Shown here: positions 1-4,953 of the stretch, one piece after another | Layout of the letters: each line of letters begins with the position of its first letter | Numbering within the stretch: the first letter of the stretch is position 1 | NCBI GenBank assembly: GCA_003577005.1 | Contig: QEUW01000441.1 | Coordinates: 1 to 6,052, forward strand | Length of the DNA stretch: 6,052 bases | Direction: 5' to 3' | Origin: Chloroflexota bacterium | GTDB lineage: Bacteria > Chloroflexota > Anaerolineae > Caldilineales > Caldilineaceae | Position numbers and translations under genes: made by a program | The notes under the pieces: model-generated | Database searches by the model: none | Seen by the model: only the letters and a program-made list of their open reading frames with translations | What the model was told of the DNA's origin: nothing

Positions 1-368
1 GAACAGTGGACATAGACTTCGGCAAAGCGAGCAATCTGGCGGCGTGCGGCGTCGCGATAGCTGCGCCGGTTGGCGGTCGCCGCAATCAGTACATTGACAC
101 CGTTGCCGGTGAGCCAAACTGCCAGATCAGCGAGGACGCCGTAGAACCAGGCGCGTTCTTCGTCGCTGTAGGTTGGGTTGGGTGTCAAGATTCGGCGCAT
201 TTCATCGGAGTCAAGCAGCAAAGTAAAAATGGCGCGGGCGGCCAGCCGGTGCTGGACCATCTGCGCCAGCGTGGTCTTGCCCGATGCAGGCAGCCCCACA
301 AACCAGATAGCAAAGCCTGGCCGTTTGTTCGCCGTCAGCGCGTCAGGTACTGGTTGATCGCGTGCCAT
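1..368 (-). CDS. cysC: APS kinase (CysC)-like P-loop kinase, 3' end cut by window edge
   Basis: The reverse-strand frame from the ATG at 368 stays open to base 1, giving 122 residues with no stop, so the gene continues outside the window. Residues 25-33 are a Walker A motif, GLPASGKTT. Residues 53-55 (DSD, followed by EMRR) match the D-G-D-x-x-R region of adenylyl-sulfate kinases. Residues 100-110 (NRRSYRDAARR) align with their YRxDRxxxR region. CysC uses ATP to phosphorylate adenylylsulfate to PAPS in the cytoplasm. No ATP sulfurylase or sulfate reduction gene is visible, so the substrate may differ and the symbol rests on family resemblance only. A strong ribosome site precedes this ATG, and the start overlaps the end of the upstream APH-fold gene by 34 bp, which points to translational coupling. 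An alternative is a general P-loop kinase of the COG0645 type. Confidence 0.75.
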   Translation of the reverse strand, partial: MARDQPVPDALTANKRPGFAIWFVGLPASGKTTLAQMVQHRLAARAIFTLLLDSDEMRRILTPNPTYSDEERAWFYGVLADLAVWLTGNGVNVLIAATANRRSYRDAARRQIARFAEVYVHC

Positions 369-1423
369 TGAAACTCTTCCTCATCCAACACTCGCTGTGC
401 AAAGGTTAACAGTTTGTGCCGCGCCCCTACCCTCAACGTAGGGTACCACTGCGGGCTGGCGAGCACGAGCGCACGCCAGGCAAACCACGGCTGAATGACA
501 CCCGGCAATTCTGGGTCTGTTCGCCCACTGAGGTAACGTTCCCAAAACGCATTGTAAAGCTCGGCAAAGGGGCCAGCCAGTTCGTCGTATCGTTGCAGCG
601 AAAAGAAGAGATAATTGATCGCCAGACAGCTTACATCATCGGCGGGCTCGCCCCATTCACCTCGGCTGCGGTCGAGAAGATAGAACGTATTACTCTCGCT
701 AAAGAGGATGTTAAACGGGTGAAAATCACCGTGAACCTGGCGCAGCCGGTGCCAGAGCGGTTTCAGCCGCCAGCGCCAGCGGTTTGCCGCCTCTTCGATC
801 ATGCGCAGATCGTCGCTGGTGGCGAGCGCAAAGTCAGCGGGATAGCTGTCGGCGAGCCCCATGATCCCTTCACCATCGCCTACCAGGTCCCGCAGACGGC
901 GACGCCAGAGCAACGGATCATCATGGGCAACAGCGTGCAACTCGGCCAGAAAGCCCGCCAGCGCCTGAGCACGGCGAATATCGAGCTCGCCACACACACC
1001 ACTGTTGCGGATACGCAGCAAATCCTCGGCATAGGGTGTACCGGGCGCGTAGTCGGTGAGCAATAGCAGGTCCTGCACATGGCCCAGTGACTCTAGCTGG
1101 CCGTTGTGGGTCACACCGACCATGTCGACGGCGGGCACATGACGCACCATGCGGTTGAAAGTGCCAAAGTTCAACCACACCTCGGCAATCCGGTCGGCGT
1201 CGCGCTCGTGCCCAAAGCCGTTACGGTTTACCTGGCGCAGCACAACCCGGCGTAGCTCGTCATTGACCCGAAAATCGATACAGAGCGGGCGCCCATAGCC
1301 AAACGCTTTCAACGCCGCTGCCCCTGTAGCCTCGCCACCCAACTGGTGCAGGTTCTCCACCCGCACCTCCTGTCCGGTCAGCCTTGCCAGATAACCCTCG
1401 ATAACCCTCTGGTCTAATTCCAT
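335..1423 (-). CDS. Aminoglycoside phosphotransferase (APH)-fold kinase
   Basis: This 362-residue protein carries the APH/choline-kinase catalytic loop HGDFHPFN at residues 231-238, with D233 the expected catalytic base and N238 a metal ligand. It is followed at 250-263 by LDRSRGEWGEPADD, in which D251 is the expected second metal-binding aspartate and GEPADD is the usual family tail motif. The N-lobe has VVLRQV at 60-65, with arginine where many kinases have the ATP-contacting lysine; that is common in this family. The fold transfers phosphate from ATP to small hydroxylated molecules. Nothing here identifies an antibiotic substrate, and I would not call it a resistance gene. It starts 9 bp after the stress protein gene; its ribosome site (GGAG, 5-nt spacer) touches that gene's stop codon. 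Its end overlaps the P-loop kinase gene, so the three genes form one operon. Confidence 0.8.
   Translation of the reverse strand: MELDQRVIEGYLARLTGQEVRVENLHQLGGEATGAAALKAFGYGRPLCIDFRVNDELRRVVLRQVNRNGFGHERDADRIAEVWLNFGTFNRMVRHVPAVDMVGVTHNGQLESLGHVQDLLLLTDYAPGTPYAEDLLRIRNSGVCGELDIRRAQALAGFLAELHAVAHDDPLLWRRRLRDLVGDGEGIMGLADSYPADFALATSDDLRMIEEAANRWRWRLKPLWHRLRQVHGDFHPFNILFSESNTFYLLDRSRGEWGEPADDVSCLAINYLFFSLQRYDELAGPFAELYNAFWERYLSGRTDPELPGVIQPWFAWRALVLASPQWYPTLRVGARHKLLTFAQRVLDEEEFQWHAINQYLTR
374..382 (-). promoter_or_regulatory. Ribosome binding site of the APS-kinase-like gene
   Basis: On the reverse strand GAGGAAGAG is followed by a 5-nt spacer and the ATG at 368. The site lies inside the coding sequence of the upstream kinase gene. 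It fixes the start of the partial gene, which no other signal would reveal. Confidence 0.65.
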
Positions 1424-1432
1424 CTCGGCTCC

Positions 1433-1894
1433 CTACTCCCCGGTCTCTTCCTCACCTTGCGCCCGGATCAAGAGCAACGGCTGCCTGGCCTGGTTCAAGA
1501 CGCCAGCCGCCACGCTGCCATAGAAGACGCGAGAAAGCCCCGTACGCCCGTGGCTGGCCATCGCGATCAGATCGACCTGTTCTCGCTCGGCACAGTCGAG
1601 AATTGTGCCAACGACCGGGCCATAGGCGACCTGAGTGCGCACTTCTAACTCTTTGTCGCGCAATTCTTTGCGCAACCGTTCCAGATACGCGCGCGCTTCA
1701 TTGGTACGTTGCTCGATCAATCCCAATAGATACATCGTGCTCCCATCGCGGGTCGTAAGCCCCAAATTAGCCGGCTCGATAACCTGCAAGAGAAAGAGCG
1801 CCGCCCCAAAACGGCGGGCGAGTTCCTCGACGTAGGGCAAAATGCGCTCGGCGCGTTCCGACCCATCAAGCGGAACGAGAATCGTCTTGTACAT
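1433..1894 (-). CDS. Universal stress protein, UspA family (ATP-binding type)
   Basis: This is a single-domain Usp of 153 residues, a normal length. It opens with MYKTILVPLDGS, where D10 is the conserved adenine-site aspartate. It carries the ATP-binding signature at 113-127: ASHG, nine residues, then GS (G116 and G126-S127), ending in the typical beta strand PLLLIRA. Usp proteins of this type bind ATP as dimers in the cytoplasm and act in stress survival or as energy sensors. The ATG at 1894 is preferred over an in-frame ATG at 1906 because GGAGG lies 5 nt before 1894, and the 1906 codon overlaps that site. It is the first gene of a three-gene operon and is transcribed divergently from the FmdE-like gene. 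The role in this organism is inferred from the family. Confidence 0.92.
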   Translation of the reverse strand: MYKTILVPLDGSERAERILPYVEELARRFGAALFLLQVIEPANLGLTTRDGSTMYLLGLIEQRTNEARAYLERLRKELRDKELEVRTQVAYGPVVGTILDCAEREQVDLIAMASHGRTGLSRVFYGSVAAGVLNQARQPLLLIRAQGEEETGE

Positions 1895-1899
1895 GGTTG

Positions 1900-1904
1900 C
1901 CTCC
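1900..1904 (-). promoter_or_regulatory. Ribosome binding site deciding the usp start at 1894
   Basis: GGAGG on the reverse strand lies 5 nt from the ATG at 1894. The alternative in-frame ATG at 1906 shares a base with this site and has no good site of its own, so the shorter protein is the better model. Confidence 0.7.
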
Positions 1905-1963
1905 ATCCTTGGCGTAACAATATGAGTGTCTGGTATGGTGTAGCGATTTCTCTTTCTTTACAG

Positions 1964-2133
1964 CCTATCCCAAACGCACGGTTTATAGACTGGTCTGGTG
2001 GTGAGTTGGCAGCCTGGCCGGCCAGATAGTTCGATCTCCATTCTATCTTACCATACCGCGTTGCGTGGTGGCTTATATAAATGGGCGCAAGGCGGAAAGC
2101 AGGGCTGAAAAGAAACGAGGCTTTTGGGATAGG
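1964..2133. promoter_or_regulatory. 11-bp inverted repeat shared by the divergent genes (candidate operator)
   Basis: CCTATCCCAAA at 1964-1974 and TTTGGGATAGG at 2123-2133 are perfect reverse complements, so each gene sees TTTGGGATAGG pointing towards it. The inner ends of the arms lie 70 bp from the usp start (1894) and 73 bp from the FmdE-like start (2206). This symmetry suggests paired sites for one regulator or a duplicated promoter element. The right arm overlaps the candidate -35 of the FmdE-like gene. The match is direct; the regulatory role is inference. Confidence 0.45.
2014..2025. repeat. 12-bp perfect palindrome
   Basis: CTGGCCGGCCAG reads the same on both strands and lies in the divergent intergenic region. 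It could be a binding site for a dimeric protein, but short GC palindromes also arise by chance. It is not centred between the two starts. Confidence 0.35.
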
Positions 2134-2152
2134 AGATAGCCAGTGGTATGAT
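2124..2152 (+). promoter_or_regulatory. Candidate sigma-70-type promoter of the FmdE-like gene
   Basis: A -35-like TTGGGA (2124-2129) is followed by a 17-bp spacer and a -10-like TATGAT (2147-2152), five of six matches to TATAAT. Transcription would start near 2159, leaving a leader of about 47 nt before the ATG at 2206. The -35 lies within the right arm of the 11-bp inverted repeat, so a protein bound there would affect initiation. Confidence 0.4.
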
Positions 2153-2205
2153 CAAACCGCACGTCAGCGTTGACGGCGGAGTCGGGGTAGCCCGCGGAGA
2201 AGCGA

Positions 2206-2784
2206 ATGAAATCAGTAGAAGAACGACTGGCAGAGTCGGCGGCCCTCCACCACCACCTTTGCCCGCGCCAGGTGCTCGGTGTACGTATGGGCTTGTGGGC
2301 CGGCGAACTGCTCGACCTGTCCGTTCCGCAAGCGGACAAGCGACTGCTCACCATCGTCGAGACAGACGGCTGCTTTGCCGACGGAGTAGCCGTGGCAACC
2401 AACTGTTGGGTGGGCCGGCGGACCCTGCGCGTGGAGGATTACGGCAAAATAGCCGCCACCTTTGTAGACACCCGAAGTGGCGCTGCGGTCCGCATCGCAC
2501 CCCACCCCCTAGCCCGCCAGACGGCGCATAACTATGCGCCGGAGGCAGACGGCGGTTGGGAGGCCATGCTCCACGGCTACCAGCGGATGCCGGTGGAGGA
2601 ACTATTGGTCGCACAGCATGTGCAACTGGTGGCGAGCGTGGAAGAGATCGTCAGCCACGCCGGCCGCCGGGTAAATTGTGACCGCTGTGGCGAAGAGATT
2701 ATCAATCAACGTGAGGTGTTGCGCAACGGCCTCCTACTCTGCCGTGCCTGCGCCGGTGAGGCATACTATCAGGCTGTCGCTTGA
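2206..2784 (+). CDS. FmdE-family protein with C-terminal zinc ribbon
   Basis: This 192-residue protein matches the FmdE family, named after the protein encoded with molybdenum formylmethanofuran dehydrogenase. Residues 15-29 read HHHLCPRQVLGVRMG, corresponding to the family's H-x-H-L-C-P-G metal-site segment with arginine in place of the glycine. Residues 50-70 hold IVETDGCFADG (C56) and NCWVGRRT (C67), a conserved cysteine-rich core. The C-terminus has a four-cysteine zinc ribbon, C158-x2-C161 and C179-x2-C182. The exact role of the family is not settled; links to molybdenum or tungsten enzymes and metal handling are usual. No formylmethanofuran or formate dehydrogenase genes are in the window, so it stands alone here. 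The ATG at 2206 has GGAG 6 nt upstream. It is the only rightward gene, ending 33 bp from the convergent toroid gene with no clear terminator between them. Confidence 0.85.
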   Translation: MKSVEERLAESAALHHHLCPRQVLGVRMGLWAGELLDLSVPQADKRLLTIVETDGCFADGVAVATNCWVGRRTLRVEDYGKIAATFVDTRSGAAVRIAPHPLARQTAHNYAPEADGGWEAMLHGYQRMPVEELLVAQHVQLVASVEEIVSHAGRRVNCDRCGEEIINQREVLRNGLLLCRACAGEAYYQAVA

Positions 2785-2817
2785 CGCCTCATCGACCTAA
2801 CGCAGTAGGCCCCTCTA

Positions 2818-3792
2818 TCATACGCTCAACCGACCAGCCGCCACGAGCACGGTAAGGGCATTGGCTGTCACAAACTTGTTCATCTGGCGCTTGCTCACGC
2901 CGCCCCAATCTACCGTCGAACGACCACTGATGCCCTTGTCCGTAACCCGGTAATACTTTTGCTCAGCCGGCCAGCCACCGTCGGGCAGCCGTTTCGCCTC
3001 CAGCAGGTCGAGCGCAGCTTGGCAGCGAGGATCGTCGATCAAGCCGGCCTCGGCCATCACACTGAGACCAAAAAGGATGTCATAGTGCCAGTAACAGGGG
3101 TAGTGAAGCCTTACAAAGTCGGGGTGGATGATTGTGCCATCGTGTTGGCGGCGGAATAAATGGCGTTTCAAGAAGATCTCGGCGGCGCGGGCAACGGCAC
3201 ACTGCGAGTCAGGATTCGTAGTAATCTGGGCATGGAGCGCCAACGCCCGCAACGGGATCAGACTTTCCGTAAACGAAGAGTTGTGCGCCTCTGGTCGCTT
3301 GTCGCAATTCCAGCCGCCATCGGGCCACTGCCACTGGCGAAGGCGGGCAGCCAGTTGATCCACGCGCTCATCGGCCAGACCCAGCTTGAGCAGCGCGTAG
3401 AGGGCATTCCCCTCCTGTGATGCACAGCGCCGCACTCGACCATTGATCGTGCGGATGCCCTTCGTGTGGCTTGCGCCAAGCAACCAGTTGAGCACTTGCT
3501 CGCGCAGTGGAACCAAACGCTCGTCCCCTGGCGGATACTGGAGATCGGCCAGCGCCACGAGTACCCAGTGTGCGCCTACCCACTTGGCGTACGGATGGTG
3601 TGGAAGAGCCCCGTCGCTGAGGCGCTCGGCCAGGAGCAGCCTGGTGCGCGGCGATGATCGGATCTCTGCCCGCACTTGCTGCATCGGGGGCGAACTGGGG
3701 TGCTCGTCCATCACGTTCACCATCACCTGGTAGCGGATAGCCGGCTCAGCCGACTGCAGCAGGCACTCGATAACAGCATCGCACTTGGACAT
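2818..3792 (-). CDS. Predicted alpha/alpha-toroid (prenyltransferase/squalene-cyclase-like repeat) protein, function unknown
   Basis: I do not recognise a specific function. The 324 residues are mostly helical and contain two motifs like the QW repeats of terpene-cyclase toroids: QWQWPDGGWN around 153-162 and LPDGGWP at 269-275. Between them are helices rich in leucine and alanine and an aromatic patch, YPCYWHYD, at 231-238. The DxDD acid motif of class II terpene cyclases is absent, as are the prenyltransferase zinc ligands in any form I can see, so a terpene cyclase role is unlikely. No signal peptide or membrane segment is evident. I chose the ATG at 3792, which has GGGGGA a few bases upstream; a TTG at 3813 would add seven residues. 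It is the last gene of the usp-CBS cluster, 39 bp after the CBS gene, so it is probably co-transcribed. Confidence 0.7.
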   Translation of the reverse strand: MSKCDAVIECLLQSAEPAIRYQVMVNVMDEHPSSPPMQQVRAEIRSSPRTRLLLAERLSDGALPHHPYAKWVGAHWVLVALADLQYPPGDERLVPLREQVLNWLLGASHTKGIRTINGRVRRCASQEGNALYALLKLGLADERVDQLAARLRQWQWPDGGWNCDKRPEAHNSSFTESLIPLRALALHAQITTNPDSQCAVARAAEIFLKRHLFRRQHDGTIIHPDFVRLHYPCYWHYDILFGLSVMAEAGLIDDPRCQAALDLLEAKRLPDGGWPAEQKYYRVTDKGISGRSTVDWGGVSKRQMNKFVTANALTVLVAAGRLSV

Positions 3793-3831
3793 AGTTCCCC
3801 CGGCTTCTGTCAAAACCTGCTGCGTTACGAA

Positions 3832-4266
3832 TTATCCTGTTTCCACCGCAAAGCGAGCTTCGACCAGGATGCGGAAAATATCTGACTCGGTGATGATGCC
3901 CACCACGTGCCCATCCTGTACGACGGGCAGCCCGCTGATCTGATACTCTAACATCCGTTCGGCTGCTTCCTGGACGCTGTCTTCAGGCGTCACGGTGATG
4001 GGGTCATAGCTCATCACCTCGCGCACGGTGCGTGCCGCTAGTTCGAGGCGCGTCTCCAGGTCGTCCTCCTCGAAGTATCCAGGCGTTGCCAGGAGAATGT
4101 CGCTGAGGGTGACAATGCCGACCAGTTCATCGTCCACCACCACCGGCAGGCGCCGGACTTCGTTGTCGAACATGATGTTGTACGCCTCCACCAGTGTGGC
4201 CGAAGGCGCCACCACGATTGGGTCTGCCGTCATGTAATCCTGAACTTGTGATTTCAGCCGTTTCAT
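3832..4266 (-). CDS. Two-CBS-domain (Bateman module) protein
   Basis: This 144-residue protein is almost entirely two CBS domains. CBS1 spans about 9-60, beginning QDYMTADPIVV and ending GIVTLSDI. CBS2 spans about 82-136, beginning REVMSYDPITV and ending GIITESDI. Both keep the (S/T)-x-x-D nucleotide-ribose contact (T53-D56 and T126-D129). Paired CBS domains bind adenine nucleotides such as AMP or ATP, or other ligands, and act as cytoplasmic sensors. There is no attached effector domain, so it would act on a partner. The ATG at 4266 is preferred: the same frame is open upstream to 4407, but that part lies out of frame inside the usp gene and does not look like protein. It starts 19 bp after the usp stop with a weak ribosome site (AAAGTGAG). 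Confidence 0.92.
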   Translation of the reverse strand: MKRLKSQVQDYMTADPIVVAPSATLVEAYNIMFDNEVRRLPVVVDDELVGIVTLSDILLATPGYFEEDDLETRLELAARTVREVMSYDPITVTPEDSVQEAAERMLEYQISGLPVVQDGHVVGIITESDIFRILVEARFAVETG

Positions 4267-4285
4267 ATGATGCTCACTTTCGGCC

Positions 4286-4789
4286 TCACTGCTGATCTTC
4301 CGCGGAACCTGTCCTGGCGCGCAGGAGCAAGATAGGGATATCGACGTTGCGTAACACGCTTTCGGCCACGCTGCCCAACACCAGGCGACCGAGACCAGTG
4401 CGGCCATGGGTTGTCATGGCGATCAGGTCAATATTGGCGTGTTTGACATATTCGATGATTTCCGGTGCGGGTTCCCCAAAGAGGACTTCGGTGGTAACCT
4501 GATAACCAAGCTGGCGCAACTCCGTTGCGTCGTCCTTTAACTCGTCTTGTACTTGTTGCCGGTACGCCTCCTGCTCCTGGGTACTCCAGACATAGCTAGC
4601 CCGTGGTTCGGGCCGGTCGGACTCGTAGCGGCTATAGGGCATAGTTTCCGAAGGCAACACCACGGGGAGCGCCACCCGCAGCAGAATCAGTTCGGCTTCT
4701 TCCGGCTTGACATATTCCGCCACGACGGGCACAACCTGCCGGCTTGCTGCCGAGCCATCGAGCGGGATCAACACTTTGCGCTTTGCCAT
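4286..4789 (-). CDS. Universal stress protein, UspA family (second copy)
   Basis: The 167-residue protein begins MAKRKVLIPLDGS (D11 the conserved aspartate) and carries the ATP signature at 126-140: TTHG, nine residues, then GS (G129, G139-S140). It therefore belongs to the ATP-binding type. It differs from the other Usp of the window mainly by a longer, charged segment at about 45-85 (SETMPYSRYESDRPEPRASY and following), between the second strand and the helix, so the two are old paralogues rather than a recent duplication. AGGAG lies 6 nt before the ATG at 4789. It heads a cluster with the CBS gene (19 bp) and the toroid gene (39 bp). Usp and CBS proteins side by side suggest two nucleotide-binding stress sensors expressed together. 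Confidence 0.92.
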   Translation of the reverse strand: MAKRKVLIPLDGSAASRQVVPVVAEYVKPEEAELILLRVALPVVLPSETMPYSRYESDRPEPRASYVWSTQEQEAYRQQVQDELKDDATELRQLGYQVTTEVLFGEPAPEIIEYVKHANIDLIAMTTHGRTGLGRLVLGSVAESVLRNVDIPILLLRARTGSAEDQQ

Positions 4790-4825
4790 AAGGGACTCCT
4801 TTTGGATCAGGTCCTAGATGCGAAT

Positions 4826-4853
4826 TGCGAGTCACGGGCTGTGAGCCACGAGA
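4826..4853 (+). repeat. Degenerate 7-bp tandem repeat, four units
   Basis: The units TGCGAGT, CACGGGC, TGTGAGC and CACGAGA follow one another with no gap; the consensus is Y-R-Y-G-A/G-G-Y. The tract lies in the leader of the usp gene, between a candidate promoter and the start codon. Confidence 0.5.
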
Positions 4854-4864
4854 TTTGGCTACAC

Positions 4865-4890
4865 CTCATATTGTAATCTCATATCGTAAT
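4865..4890. repeat. 13-bp tandem direct repeat, two copies
   Basis: CTCATATTGTAAT (4865-4877) is followed immediately by CTCATATCGTAAT (4878-4890), identical at 12 of 13 positions. A partial ATTGTAC follows at 4891-4897. The repeat lies in the AT-rich core between the two inverted arms and overlaps a candidate -10 for the usp gene. Confidence 0.6.
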
Positions 4891-4898
4891 ATTGTACG
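4870..4898 (-). promoter_or_regulatory. Weak candidate promoter of the usp-CBS-toroid cluster
   Basis: On the reverse strand TACAAT (4875-4870, five of six matches to the -10 consensus) is preceded at 17 bp by CGTACA (4898-4893), which matches only the ACA half of the -35 consensus. The leader would be about 70 to 75 nt. The -10 is part of the 13-bp tandem repeat, so the match may be a by-product of repeat composition. Confidence 0.25.
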
Positions 4899-4911
4899 CT
4901 GCCTGTCTTGC

Positions 4912-4953
4912 CTCTCACAACTCGCCATTCATGACGCACGATACTCGCCTCAC
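4912..4953 (-). repeat. Degenerate 7-bp tandem repeat running into the DHOD-like stop codon
   Basis: TCAC, TCGC, TCAT, GCAC, ACTC and TCAC recur at 4915, 4922, 4929, 4936, 4943 and 4950, exactly seven bases apart. On the reverse strand the best units read GTGAGGC, GCGAGTT and GTGAGAG, the same family as the tract at 4826-4853 but in the opposite orientation. The last plus-strand unit contains the stop codon (4952-4950) of the DHOD-like gene. Confidence 0.5.

Larger units (their letters stand above)
1895..2205. other. Divergent intergenic region, 311 bp
   Basis: This stretch separates the leftward stress operon from the rightward FmdE-like gene. I see no convincing small gene or structured RNA. 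It is more AT-rich than the genes. It holds an 11-bp inverted repeat (1964-1974 and 2123-2133), a 12-bp palindrome (2014-2025), a weaker 8-bp inverted pair (GGTATGGT at 1932-1939, ACCATACC at 2050-2057) and a candidate rightward promoter (2124-2152). For the leftward operon I find only a TATAAA at 1987-1982 with no good -35, so its promoter is not resolved. The stretch TATATAAAT at 2074-2082 likewise lacks a -35 at proper spacing. Confidence 0.7.
4827..4925. repeat. Imperfect inverted repeat with a one-heptad bulge
   Basis: GCGAGT (4827-4832) and TGTGAG (4840-4845) together are the exact reverse complement of the 12-bp block CTCACAACTCGC (4914-4925). The left arm is interrupted by exactly seven bases (4833-4839), one repeat unit. 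The arms enclose an AT-rich core of 68 bp. It could fold when transcribed from the DHOD-like gene, but the loop is long for a terminator and no U-tract follows. Confidence 0.45.

Noticed and set aside
6..371. 121-codon rightward open frame at the left edge
   Set aside because: The opposite strand encodes the Walker A and DSD motifs of an APS-kinase-like protein over the same bases.
416..1066. 216-codon rightward open frame antisense to the APH-fold gene
   Set aside because: It lies wholly within a gene with clear catalytic motifs on the other strand, has no recognisable domain, and is a typical shadow frame of GC-rich coding sequence.
335..1423. Antibiotic resistance gene
   Set aside because: The APH fold is shared by many kinases; no resistance-specific subfamily or mobile context is visible.
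1895..2205. Mobile element or MITE made by the 11-bp inverted repeat
   Set aside because: No flanking target-site duplication was seen, and the arm positions fit divergent promoters better than element ends.
2073..2402. Leftward 109-codon frame overlapping the FmdE-like gene
   Set aside because: Low-complexity serine/arginine-rich translation, no ribosome site recognised, and it is antisense to a well-supported gene.
2785..2817. Bidirectional terminator between the convergent FmdE-like and toroid genes
   Set aside because: Only a 4-bp GCCT/AGGC pairing with a long loop and no T-tract is present.
4267..4407. Longer 191-residue start for the CBS protein
   Set aside because: The extra 47 residues overlap the usp gene in another frame and resemble no CBS protein; the ATG at 4266 begins directly before the first CBS domain.
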